DNA of 64,000 bases from Vicia villosa (Eukaryota; Streptophyta; Magnoliopsida; Fabales; Fabaceae). The notes beneath the pieces are model-generated. The model searched no databases, was not told where the DNA came from, and worked only from the letters and a program-made list of their open reading frames with translations. This document shows positions 11,228 through 22,440 of the stretch, piece by piece. The position numbers were made by a program, and so were the translations under genes. The stretch is taken from NCBI RefSeq assembly GCF_029867415.1, contig NC_081185.1, positions 69,697,156 through 69,761,155 on the forward strand. The letters run 5' to 3'. Within the stretch, counting starts at the first letter, position 1; every line of letters begins with the position of its first letter.

Positions 11228-11235
11228 TATTTATA
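11228..11235 (-). promoter_or_regulatory. TATA box of small ORF A
   Basis: On the - strand it reads TATAAATA, in a GC-richer setting (GCTATAAATAGCAG), 63 bases before the ATG at 11165. This is a near-ideal plant TATA box. Confidence 0.7.
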
Positions 11236-11401
11236 GCGGGTGGAAGGCAGAGGGAAATTTTATTGTTAATTATTAATAACTTTATTAAAATATCATTTCA
11301 TTGAAATATGTTAACAACATTTAATTGAAAGGTACAGATATGCTAAGAGCATTTAATTGAACGATATAGAAGTTACTGAAATGATATAGAAATAGTAGCG
11401 C
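11236..11401. other. Spacer between small ORFs A and B
   Basis: No gene is visible. It contains the upstream promoter of ORF A and the 3' region of ORF B. Two partial copies of a CATTTAATTGAA-type block occur (near 11318 and 11350). Confidence 0.4.
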
Positions 11402-11770
11402 CTAGGATATAACAACGGTTAAAACAATGTCTTCTCTGTCCTCCATCATTAGAGTACATTGGATGTCGTCTTCCATAGTCTCCCACCAACGCTGCCTTTC
11501 GAGAAAAACACCTCCCCTTGTTCGAAGTCTCTTGATAGATCGGATTTGTTCGCCTGGAACGAACTCCCCGTCCAGAAACCTGAGGATGTTTCTCTTAAGC
11601 TGCTCCATGGTTTGGATATTCCAGAACATCACTTGCATGGGAGGTTTGACTGCCGAGAAGATAACGTAGCCGTTCCTTCTACGAACGTCCGGTTGATAAT
11701 TCAGACGCCTAACAGGAGGTGGAGGCTCAGAAGTCCGGTGCGAACCATCTGGCCTTATTCGAGTTCTCAT
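11402..11770 (-). CDS. Small MULE-encoded protein B, PB1-like (putative)
   Basis: A 122-residue protein with a basic, proline-rich N-terminal extension (1-34, PPPP at 16-19). It then follows the plan of the other small ORF: strands YVIFSA (35-40) and MQVMFWN (45-51), a helix (about 52-68), W96-x4-D101D102-x4-L107M108, and a terminal strand DIVLTVVIS (114-122). The identical spacing of the W/DD/LM motif argues that proteins A and B are diverged duplicates. Resemblance to the transposase N-terminus suggests both are PB1-like domains. A TATA-like box (11807-11814) lies about 37-44 bases upstream of the ATG, so either the 5' UTR is very short or transcription begins elsewhere. It is intact, with no stops. 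Function is unknown; an accessory of transposition or a host-factor decoy is speculation. Confidence 0.62.
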   Translation of the reverse strand: MRTRIRPDGSHRTSEPPPPVRRLNYQPDVRRRNGYVIFSAVKPPMQVMFWNIQTMEQLKRNILRFLDGEFVPGEQIRSIKRLRTRGGVFLERQRWWETMEDDIQCTLMMEDREDIVLTVVIS

Positions 11771-11806
11771 ATTTCAGTGTGGGTACTAGTGCGCCCGAAA
11801 CCCTAA

Positions 11807-11814
11807 TTTATAAA
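11807..11814 (-). promoter_or_regulatory. Possible TATA box of small ORF B
   Basis: TTTATAAA, palindromic, 37-44 bases upstream of the ATG at 11770 on the - strand. The closeness would leave a very short leader, so confidence is moderate. Confidence 0.45.
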
Positions 11815-11936
11815 GGCATAGACGTCTTGCCGTTGCCTCATTTTCTCATTAGGGTTCCTTCTGGGAAGACCAAGAACGTAACAGTACCAAAACCCTAACT
11901 AATAAACGGAAACCCTAATTTTGAAAAAAAAAAAAT

Positions 11937-12060
11937 GCTCCTTCTAATGCGCCATTTGAATTGGCGCATTAGTGTGTTTTATTTACAGGAAGTCGCCAAA
12001 TGGAATGGCGCCTTAGAAGAAAATTTTAAAAAAAATGCCAATTGATTTGGCGCATGCCTT
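11937..12060. repeat. Internal TIR-like motif block
   Basis: Inverted GCGCCA..TGGCGC modules like those of the element ends recur here: TGCGCCATTTGAATTGGCGC at 11949-11968, a GCCAAATGGAATGGCGCC module at about 11993-12011, and CCAATTGATTTGGCGCAT at about 12038-12055. The block separates the left-hand genes (transposase, ORFs A and B) from the PMD gene. It could be an internal transposase-binding site or the relic of a junction between two once-separate MULEs. Confidence 0.7.
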
Positions 12061-12503
12061 GTTGGTGTGGACCACCACCTGGCCCCACATGGTCCCCACA
12101 TGCATGTGCTGAAACGAATCCAGGAGTTACTGTAAACCAGCATGGAGTTACTGTTAACAAGCATGCGACTGTAAAAATTTCTGCTAAGATTCCTGATCAG
12201 ATTCCTGCCAGGATTCCTCCTACTCCTGCATGCATGCTACCCGAGCTGTCACATAGACCTGAGCTGCATGCATCTAACCAAGCCTTGTCACCGATACTTT
12301 GACTGCATGCATGCCAACACATCCTGCAGAAGCAACACCAAACAATTATGGCTGTGTTGACATGTCAAGCATGCATGATGTTACCGTTTTTCCCTCATCA
12401 ATATATAAAGCACTTGGAATTCTGCAGATACATCACCATTGTAACTCATCTACTCTTAGAACAATCCTTTTGCAATCAGCTTACAAATTTTCAGCCTTCA
12501 ACC
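12061..12503 (+). promoter_or_regulatory. Promoter region of the PMD gene with RY-element cluster
   Basis: CATGCATG (the RY element of plant B3 factors) occurs at 12099-12106, 12229-12236, 12306-12313 and 12370-12377, and a CATGCATC variant starts at 12267. GATTCCTG repeats precede it at 12187-12215. A TATA box TATATAAA lies at 12402-12409, about 95 bases before the ATG. The density of RY elements is far above chance. Seed or embryo expression is an inference from what RY elements usually do. Confidence 0.6.
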
Positions 12504-14064
12504 ATGTCTCTCCTAACCATGGGCGAAACACACAGAGGAACCCCCCAGAACATCGCTACCTATGTAAGTGTATTAGTGTTACTTTAAAATCACGCCTTGC
12601 TAACTGATAAACTAACTGATTTTTTTTGGGCATTCTTACTCTTTTCAGAACGTTCAACGCTTTCGCACTCGTAGTAAACATACCATTGCCCCGGACGAAC
12701 GCATCATACCATACCTGAACATTGCTGGTTTCGGTCCGATTAGCAGGATTGCCGAGTCTTCAATTGACCACAAGTTTGTTCTTGCTTTGCTAGAACGTTG
12801 GAGGCCAGAAACACACACCTTCCATCTTCCGACAGGGGAGTGCACCATCACCCTTGAAGACGTCCATATGCTACTCGGCCTTCCTGTTGATGGTAAGGCA
12901 ATTAATGGTTGTGTTATGCAGGCGAATAGCTTATGCCAAGAGGCAATTGGAATAGACTTGATAGAAGGAGCCGTTGGTGCTAGGGGGCAAGGTGTTAACC
13001 TAAAGAGGTTAAAGGAGCATTATAAAAAGTTTCGCTTGGATGATGAGTCTACCCAAGAGACCATATTGCAGAAAACTAGGTGTTATGTATTGTTGCTTAT
13101 TGGAAACGTTTTGTTCCCGGATAGCACAGGTAACACGGTTAACTTTATGTATCTTCGTTTGCTAATGGATTTTAGTAGAGTTGGTTTGTACAGCTGGGGG
13201 TCTGCGGTACTGGCTACCTTGTACCAGTCACTATGCAAAAACGCGGTTGCTGAGTCCTGCACATTCTACGGATGCGCCCTGTTGGTGCAGGTGTGGGGGT
13301 GGTGGAGGATGCCCATACTGGCCCCGGTTAACAACGGTAGTTGGGACTTTCCGTATGCCTTGAGGTAAGTTTGTAGTATACCATTTTCTCTTTACACAAT
13401 CTACTCCATTCTAACTAAATCATTATATTTTTTTGGTAGATATTGTGTGAAAAAAATGGACTTCACACGTAATCCTCGATCAAACATAACAATGTACCGA
13501 TCTGTAATTGATCACCTTGGTCCCCAACAGGTATTATCTCTAATTCTTTTCTTCTGTTTTATAAGTATTTTCCGTAAATATTTTTTCCCTAAGTAATGTA
13601 TAAATCTCATGCATGCAGTTCATATGGCGACCGTATCTCGAGTGCGAGTATGAGCCTAGAGCGCAGGATGCAGAAATCTGGACGACAAAGTGCTGCTTAA
13701 TCCGGTACAACATAATAGAAATGCATCACAGCGACCGGGTAATGCTTCAGTTTGGGATGCGTCAACGGATACCCGACCCTCCTGTTGACTTGGGAGTGTG
13801 GCACCTAAAAAGAGTGAACCATCAATGGACACACCAAAACTGGAAGGATTTTGCACCCGATCATCGCCAGATGTGGAAGAACCGTCGCCAGTATGTCCTA
13901 AACTTCCCCGTTAGTGACCACGAAATGAAACCATCTCCTGAATACATGAATTGGTATCGTACAGCCACAACCCCAAACTTGTTTCTTGCAGATCCGTTTT
14001 ATTTAATTGATCCCCGTGCACAAAACTACTTCTTGCCACAACAACAACAACCAGAAGAAGAACC

Positions 14065-14097
<33 letters not shown>

Positions 14098-14878
14098 TGA
14101 ACAACAACAACTCCGACAACAACATCGACTTCAGCAACGACAACAAGAAAGCCTGCATCACCGCCAACAACAACTACTACAACAACAAAGACAACAACAA
14201 CTCCAGGAACAACAACAACTCCAGCAACAACAACAAAACATTTTCAGCACTCCATCCCGTTCCGCACGCAACATCCGCCAATCAACTATGTTCCAATCAC
14301 AATCTCAACCATTACAAGGGTATGAAGACCGCCATCCTTCCTCTGACCAATATCAAACCCACTCGCAACCATTCGGATTTTCATCATTTGCTGGGTCTTC
14401 GAGGGGATTCGGCCAAAACCTAACCCCTGGTACATCTAGCCTTCATCTTAGTCCCGACGATGGGCCTTATGGCGAATCCTCTTACCGTGGCGCACCCTCC
14501 GGCTTCGCAACGCCTTCAAACCAATTCGGATTTAATCAAGGTAGTTCTAGTGCTGTTGGATGCTATGAACCCGAAGTCTTTTCTCATCCAACACCACCGC
14601 CACGACTAAACACATTTGAGGGAATGGGTTCCCGACTTTACAACAGCGGTTTTCCGGATAATTATGGGGGCGTCGACGAGTTCATAGACAGCGATCCACG
14701 CGAAATCCCAGTACCAGCCCCCGTGACACAAACCCAACAAGAAGCACAAAGGGGCAGGGGTAGGGCTAGGGCAAGAGGCGGTGTCAATATTCGCGGCGGA
14801 AACAACGATCGCGGTAAACGTCCCATTATAAGACCAAATTGCGGAACGGGTGGCTATCTTGGTGATGGCCGTCATTGA
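12504..14878 (+). CDS. Plant mobile domain (PMD) protein, four exons
   Basis: Predicted exons are 12504-12563, 12649-13364, 13440-13530 and 13619-14878. All three introns begin with GT (two are GTAAGT) and end with AG, and the reading frame is continuous (708 residues). Exons 1-4 (first part) encode a PMD fold typical of the MAIN/MAIL family and its transposon relatives: IAGFGPISRIA, ALLERWRPETHTFHLP, GECTITLEDVHMLLGLPVDG and LKRVNHQWTHQNW-like segments. The second half of exon 4 is low-complexity: a glutamine-rich run encoded by CAA repeats (about 14036-14235), then a Ser/Pro/Gly-rich stretch, then an RG-rich basic tail (RGRGRARARGG). In host genes PMD proteins act in silencing and development; in transposons their role is unknown. 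The ATG chosen follows a TATA box by about 95 bases. Exon structure is inferred from splice consensus only. Confidence 0.87.
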
Positions 14879-14925
14879 TCATTTTGCTGTACTTTTCATT
14901 AGTCTTCTGTGTCGTTTCTGAATTT

Positions 14926-15036
14926 GATTGTAACCGATGTTTAGCTTTTAAATTATATTGTAATCGATGTTCAGTTTTTAAAAAATATTGTAATCGACGT
15001 TTAGTTTTTAATTTATATTGCAATCGATGTTACACT
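14926..15036. repeat. Tandem repeat of about 32 bp in the PMD 3' region
   Basis: Four imperfect units of ATTGTAATCGATGTTTAGTT-type sequence directly follow the PMD stop codon. The repeated ATCGATGTT core sits in what is probably the 3' untranslated region. Its role is unknown. Confidence 0.75.
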
Positions 15037-15197
15037 TTTGATAGTCGTTTTCTACATTACATTTTAAAGCCGAAAAAATTATTCTACTAATTTTTTTAAG
15101 TAACCTTCATAACAAATAAAAAAATAGTATATAAAATTATCATTTTCCCAATTTAAATGAATTAAAAAAAAATTGAAAAAAAAAAATAAAAAAAAAA

Positions 15198-15462
15198 AGG
15201 CCCTAGAACTATGGCGCCAAATGGTTTGGCTTCTAGGGCAAAACCCTAGACTTATGAGCCATTCCATTTGGCGCATGCAATGGGAATTTTAGGGCAAGCC
15301 ATTTCATTTGGCGCATGCACCCAAAATAAACACCTATGCGCCATTTCATTTGGCGCATTCAGTGTTCTGGTATGCCAAACCTAGACAGATTGGTAAATAC
15401 CCCGAAAACATGGTTTTTTTCGTATTTTTTTTATGAAACCTGGATATTTAAATTTTTTTTTC
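15198..15462 (-). repeat. Right terminal inverted repeat of MULE
   Basis: Reverse complement of the left terminus: poly-T block, AAACCTGG, AATCTGTCTAGGTTTGG (on the - strand) and four GCGCCA/TGGCGC modules (at about 15213, 15256-15280, 15300-15320 and 15340-15358). The element ends with C at 15462. Confidence 0.88.
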
Positions 15463-15471
15463 AGAAACCAC
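15463..15471. repeat. 9-bp target site duplication, right copy
   Basis: AGAAACCAC, identical to 6600-6608; it marks the MULE insertion. Confidence 0.92.
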
Positions 15472-16760
<1,289 letters not shown>

Positions 16761-16764
16761 TTTA

Positions 16765-18480
16765 TTGAAGTGTGGGCCCATTTTAGAAGAAGTGGAACAT
16801 GGGCTTGTTACTGAGAAGATTTCTTTTGGGCCTAAATTGATGTTGGGTGGTCCAGTGGGGCATATGTCCTTTGACGGGGCTTGCACGAATTTGGTAAACT
16901 CCAAAAATTCAAAGAAAACAAAATTAGTGGAGTATTTGGGGGAGAAGGTTACTATTGTTCTGTCTTTTTACGATTACTTAGTTCCACGATCCAATCGCAG
17001 AATATGTTGTTCGGGTTCAGAAAAGGGCGATAGTCATGACTATGAAGAAATTTCAAGCAACTTTTCTCATCTGGGCAATTCTATGACAGATTTAGAGGTG
17101 AATAGATGCAATAGAAGATTCGTGAGGAAAGAGTCTAAGGTGGGTAGCAAGATTTAGGAATCCATTTCAAAGGTAGGCGTGATTAGCAGGGCAAATGAAG
17201 CTCTGTGCATCAAAGAAGTTGAGGATATGGAGGCTAGGGATAAAGAAGGGGTTAAGAATAAGAAGGCGGTTAAATTGTTGTCAAATGAATTTACTCTCTT
17301 TCATTATAAGAGATGGATGCAGTTCTGTTAAACGGAAAAGAGTCAACTTCATGAATAGGTTTGGGAAGGTTGATATTTGTCTGTTGCAAGAGACGAAGTT
17401 GTCAAGCTTTGATCATTCAACGGCCTATTCTTTTTGGGGTAATAAAGATGTGGATTGGTCGGCGTCACATTCTAGGGGCGCTTCAGGAGGTATGGTTATT
17501 CTTTGGGAAAAATCTTTACTGTCAATTTTAGTTTTACGGATAAGGGTTATATCGGTATCAACTTAAATTGGAAATGATATATTTATAATATTGTCAACAT
17601 TTATGCTTCGTGTAACGATGTGGATAGGAGGACTTTGTGGAGATCTCTGGTGGACTGAAGGTTGAGAAGTGGGGGAGAAGAAGTGTGTTTGGGAGGCGAT
17701 TTTAATGAGGTTTGTTGTAGGGAGGAAAGAAAGGGGGAGAGGGCTTGCCATAGCAGTAGAAACATGGAAGAGTTTAGGAGTTTCATTGAGATTATGGACT
17801 TGGTTTATTGACCGTGTGTGGGAGGTAGGTTTACTTGGTACAAAGACAATGGAAAATCGATGAGTCGTCTCGATAGGTTTCTAGTGTCTAATAAGCTTAT
17901 TCATGATTGAAATATTATAGACCAAAGAGTGGGTGCTAGAGACGTATCCGATCACTGTCACATTTGGTTTAACGTGGGTAAATTAGACTGGGGACCAAAG
18001 CCTTTCAGATTCAATAATGCGTGGTTTGCTCACGATGGTTTCTTAAAGTTTCTAGAAGATGAATGGGCCAAGTTAGATGTGGAAGGGAGTGGGGAGTTTA
18101 TTCTTTATGAGAAACTTAAAAGGTTGAAAGTTAGCATTAGGAAGTGGAATAGAGAATTGTTTGGGTGGATCGATTTACAAGTTGCGGAGAAAGTGGATTC
18201 TCTTAACATTTTGGACAATTTGCTGGCTGAGCATCATGGTGAAGACATTAAGAGGATGGTAAATGATAGGTATAACGTGACTTCGGATATTTAGAAATCT
18301 TTGAAGTTGAAGGAAAGTATGCTAAGGCTTAATTCCCGTCAGCTTTGGTTAAATGAAGGCGACAAAAATTCTGAATTTTTTCATAAGTCATTGAAAGAAA
18401 GGAGGAGATTGAACGCTATTACGGCTGTTGATTCTGAATGAGGCAGGGTGGAGGGTGTTCAAGCTGTCAAAGATAAAGTC
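16765..18480 (+). pseudogene. Decayed L1-type LINE (ORF1 end plus endonuclease part of ORF2)
   Basis: The first part (16765-17155) resembles the C-terminal, poorly conserved part of a LINE ORF1. From about 17280 an APE-type endonuclease is readable across several frames: a DICLLQETKL segment (catalytic Glu), ASGGMVILW, VSDHCHIWF (catalytic Asp-His) and WGPKPFRFNNAWF, followed by the linker motif LWLNEGDKNSEFFHKSLKERRR. It closely parallels the more complete LINE at 24294-27704. Stops and frameshifts interrupt it (for example near 17566, 17909, 18292 and 18439), and it breaks off before the reverse transcriptase. Non-functional relic. Confidence 0.85.
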
Positions 18481-21060
18481 GTTAGCCGTCATGTCAAAGA
18501 TAAAGAACGCTATTAACAGTCACGTGCCGTTGCTTAAAGTCGTTAGCCGTCATGTAAAGGCTTTGGTGATTTTGGTCCGTATAAATATTGTCTTGCAACA
18601 TTGAGTGCGGTCGTTGTGGCGAGGTTAATTTACCACAAATTTTTTTGTCACAAAAGTATGGATAAAACTGTATTGAAATATAAACCTTCCAATATCGTTT
18701 TGTCAAGACTATTTTTTGCAATAACAAACCTTGATTTTGAAACATGTGTATAGTGCTTATTTAAAATTCTTAACATAATGCATACAATTTTCAAAGCAAA
18801 CTGTTGTAATAACACTCACTAAAGACATGTATAAAAAACTATTTTATCTCTCCAGAATCCTTCTTGGAGGTTGTTTTAATTTTTCTACCAATTTCAACAT
18901 CATAGTGTTGAAGGTACCATTGCTTAAACGGTTAGATGCGCCATCTGTATCATTAGATGTGCCACCTGGATTAATGAATCCAAATCTAGTGGTTGTGGCT
19001 TTTTCTATTTTATTTTATTTTCTTTCTTTCATTTTTATTTTGATTTCTTTTATAAAATTGATTTTAAATTAGATTTTACTCTAAAAATTCACAAAAATAT
19101 TTACATCATTCCCTTATCAATATCTCTTGAGCCTCCCCAATATGGAGTGCGGATATCTCTTCTTCTAAATCCCTAGTTGTTTGGAAAGGCGGAGTAAATG
19201 ATGTTTAAATAATTTTATAATTAATTAAAAGAAGAAAAAAGAGCATACTTTGTTAGATAGCTTAAAAAGAAAAACAATAAATCACGGAAAGTTGCAGTCA
19301 AACAAATCATTGCAACTTTCATCGATCCCTTATTTTTCTTTTTAACTTATGTGAACAAGTTATGGTTTTTTTACTTTATTTAATTGTAAAATATTTCATC
19401 ACAATTTACTCCATCTTTTCCATTTTAAAAAAATATTAAAAACTTAGTTTTTCCATTTATTTTGTATAGAAAAATATATGTATTGACAACCAATCATGAT
19501 TTTTGATTTTTTTAATTAATAACATTAATGGATTAGATATATATGCCTTACTATATCTTGATTGCCATGGTGGAATGATGAGTCTTAGGTTCTTAGGGAC
19601 CTCATTTAAAACAAAGGACATCCTCTTGAGTTCTTTCATTTTCTTGGAGGCTTATCTACATAAAATTTTAACAAAGCATAAAATGGTCAACAGAGTATTT
19701 TATTTAAATTCTGACTCTATTTATATACGAGGATGTGGAAAAGAGAAGAATGTTAATTACATGGTTTTTTGAGTGGCTTTTTTAAAAATAGTTGACATTT
19801 TTATATGTTGCGTTCTTTCTAGAATGTCTTCTAATCATATTTTTCTATTTGGTGGGGTCTAATATGTTTCTGTAATTGATTCATTTTTTTATAACAGAAT
19901 TTAGAAAACTAAGAATTTGAGTATGTATAAAGAAAACAGAGATCATGAAATTAAAGAAAACATTCTCTTTTCTATATTCTCAAATTAAAATGGACAATTT
20001 GAGTTTAGGTACCCGGCAAGACGAAATACATGCCAACAAACAACCACCGTAAATTGTTGGTAAATGTTGACAATATTTCTAAATATTCAAAATCAAAGAA
20101 TCTGAAAGTTTATATCATATTAGAAATTAGAGAAAACTATCAAAATAATACCTTACACAATAAACAAAGTTTATCTATAGATAGATGGAATAAATTATCA
20201 ATTTATTAGTTCACGCTGATGAGAAATAAATTAAAAAAATTTTAGATAACAGTCAGGGGTCGTGTAGTCGCATAAAGGCAAGGTATTTGAATGGAAACCT
20301 TGCCACTGTATACACGTGTCTAATGCTTACTTTCAATATCAACATAATGTAAACAATTTTCAAAGATAAATATAGTAAAATCACTCACTAGAGACATGTA
20401 TTAAAAACTATTACCTCTGCAGAATATTATTTCTTGAAAGCTGTTTTCTTTTTTCTACCAATTTCAGCAACATAGTGAAATTATTCCCAGTGTCCAATCT
20501 AAGAGCTCTCCGTTCCAAATTGCCACCTCTAACATGGATCCTCCTAACCCTCTTGTTGCCTAGCAACTTCTTATTTGCTGGCCGACAACGAAGCTCGTAC
20601 CTATACAAATCTGACGAGATTATAACTAGCTTAATTAATAATTTACTGGAATCTCTATACCATAAAAAAATATCAGAAAATATTTAGCATTGAAATTACA
20701 ATCTGAAGAGAAAATTCCAAATCACGGATAAAACCTAAACCCACTATTGAATTTCATTTATGGTATGTGTTTTATGTGGGAGAGAAACTGAAAAGAAGGA
20801 GAAAATATTTAGGGTTTGTTTTGAACGAGTTTCGGTTTTTAAATATTTACAATTTATATTATTAATTAAATTTTAAAAATTGTTTTGAAGAAATAAAATA
20901 AAATATGTTTAGTAATGTTATTTTCAAAATCTGTTTTAAAGATGTAAAATGAAAAGTTTTGTAAAAGAAATTTTTTATTAAAATATATTTTTAAAAATAC
21001 ACTTGCTTTATTCTTATTTTACATTATAATAAATTTTCTTTTAATATATAAATTTATAAA
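18481..21060. other. AT-rich DNA with a diverged dispersed duplication
   Basis: No gene is visible. A short direct repeat AAAGTCGTTAGCCGTCATGT occurs at about 18474 and 18535 at the LINE break point. Segments 18743-18912 and 20312-20480 are diverged copies in the same orientation, sharing ACATAATG, ACAATTTTCAAAG, CACTCACTA.AGACATGTAT and TTTTTCTACCAATTTCA. They may be exons or UTRs of an old gene, or pieces of an unnamed repeat. Confidence 0.4.
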
Positions 21061-21089
21061 TATACGTAATGAATTTTTTAATTACTTTT

Positions 21090-21316
21090 TTCATAAATTT
21101 ATTGACAAATAAAAAAATCAGTGGATCCTATGGTGGTTACTTTTTATCTTGTAAAGTGGAGGAAAGCAAGTTTATTTTCCTTGGCATTCCGATTGGGCAC
21201 AATTCAAGGTTGGAATCTACTTGGGATCCGCTTTTAATCAAGACAAAGGCTAGATTGGATGAGTGGACTAATCGCTACATGAACTTAGGAGGTAGGATTA
21301 CTCTTTTGAAGTCGGA
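21090..21316 (+). pseudogene. LINE reverse-transcriptase C-terminal fragment
   Basis: A short stretch encodes a typical post-RT segment of plant LINEs: FIFLGIPIGHNSRLESTWDP, then LDEWTNRYMNLGGRITLLKS. Compare FKFLGIMVG...KGRLSSWKGKNLSMGGRVTLV in the LINE at 24294-27704. It ends abruptly at about 21316, where LTR-retrotransposon sequence begins. Relic. Confidence 0.75.
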
Positions 21317-21430
21317 GTGCCTTGCAGGTACAACACCTTTTTCCCTCTCACTTTGTTGTACCTTGTGGAATACATACTTACTATGGCATCGGAGTGCCTT
21401 GCAGGTACAACACCTTTTTCCCCTCTCAAC
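21313..21430. repeat. Partial tandem duplication of about 76 bp
   Basis: TCGGAGTGCCTTGCAGGTAC and about 20 following bases occur at 21313 and again at 21389, spanning the junction of the LINE fragment with LTR-like sequence. The repeat includes a few LINE-derived bases, so the duplication post-dates the join. Confidence 0.8.
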
Positions 21431-22284
21431 CGCTCGGAACTTCAAGCCTTCATTGTTGTCGGTCATCTGATCTGCTCGGTAAGATCAGTGGCGCCGTCTG
21501 TGGGAAAATCTAGCTCCCCCGTTCCTTATTCTTGCACTTTCTTAATCCGTTCTTGCCTCCTGCAAGAAAACTAGGAACCAAAGCTTTAATCAAATCATTA
21601 CTCATGGCCGGCAATAACAAAGATTCCTCTTCCTTAGACGCTGCAATACTCAAGAAAAACGACATCTCCGTCGTTCCCTCTTCCAGAACCACCGTCCCTC
21701 GAGACGGAATCACGGCGTCCCCTTCTCCAAAAGATCTCCAGGGTGATCCATTTCATCGTTCCGAAGATACAAGCGGGAAGGACAACCACGAAGAAATTCT
21801 GGACAACCATTTCCTATCCAAAGAACAGACTCCTCAAGACCAGACCATAAACGTTGTTCTAGCCGCTTAAAAACTCCCCCCGATCGCAAAGCTTATTCTC
21901 GACGCGACGTAGTCACCAAGAAACGCCCTCGTTCTCCCTCCCCCAGGGAAAACACGGGCCCATCTTCTAAGAAAGGGTCGAGCAAGCAGCATTCCCGACA
22001 CCGCTCACCATCCCCTCGGCCAAAAAGGAAGTCTAGATCACCCCCAACAATACACAACGACAACCGGAGGCGACACCGGCGTAGCCAGAGCCGATCTTCC
22101 TCTCCGTCCTCCAGCGACGACGAAGAGGAGCGCCATGGTCCTCAGTCCCAGGCAATCTTAGAGGCTCCCCTGCCAACAGGTCTCGAAAAACCCCCTCCGC
22201 TGGGCACCTACGACGGGACAACTAATCCGGATGAACACATTGAGAACATCGATGCCCTTCTCGACTACAGAGGAATGCCCGGTG
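21430..22284 (+). pseudogene. Tat-lineage Ty3/gypsy fragment: LTR end, primer site and 5' gag
   Basis: TGGCGCCGTCTGTGGGAA (21489-21506) is the primer-site-like sequence seen directly after the LTR in many Tat-lineage elements. About 100 bases on, an ATG (21604) opens a gag start (MAGNNKDSSSL...). After a stop at 21870 the gag homology continues in another frame: an RS/SR-rich basic stretch, then PPLGTYDGTTNPDEHIENID and ALLDYRGMPGA, the conserved entry to the Tat gag core. The homology stops at about 22284. Only the first part of the element is present and it is broken. Confidence 0.8.
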
Positions 22285-22440
22285 CCATCATATTTACTCG
22301 TTTTTATTCAACTTACCATTTACTTTTTTTTTATTATTATTATTAGAATTATTATTGGTTTTGATAGTATTATTAGGATTATTAATATTAGCAGTATTAT
22401 TGATTATTATTTTATTAGGAATAACTATTAGGTTAATTAG
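22285..22440. other. TTA-rich joining segment
   Basis: Imperfect TTA/ATTATT repeats, similar in style to the TTA-rich part of the Tekay-like LTR at 39590-39790. It may be a small LTR piece or simple repeat between the Tat gag fragment and the LINE. Confidence 0.35.

Larger units (their letters stand above)
6609..15462. mobile_element. Complete Mutator-like element (MULE) with PMD gene
   Basis: This is an 8,854-bp element bounded by long inverted termini and an exact 9-bp target duplication. Reading inward, both ends start with G followed by eight or nine A residues, then an AT-rich stretch and CCAGGTTT, then a common block containing GTATTTACCAA and CTGTCTAGGTTTGG, then several copies of a GCGCCA-AATG..-TGGCGC motif. 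Inside are an intact MuDR-type transposase (-), two small ORFs (-) and a four-exon PMD gene (+). Open frames, promoter-like TATA boxes and the unbroken target duplication all point to a fairly recent, potentially autonomous insertion. PMD genes are known passengers of plant MULEs. The two small ORFs are not something I recognise from described elements. Confidence 0.93.

Noticed and set aside
14007..14423. 138-codon Asn-rich frame
   Set aside because: A shifted frame of the CAA tract in PMD exon 4; the splice-consistent PMD frame explains the DNA.
22415..22430. Target site duplication of the LINE (AATAAC.. at 22418 and after the poly-A at 28146)
   Set aside because: Only a partial match; not good enough to define the LINE 5' end.
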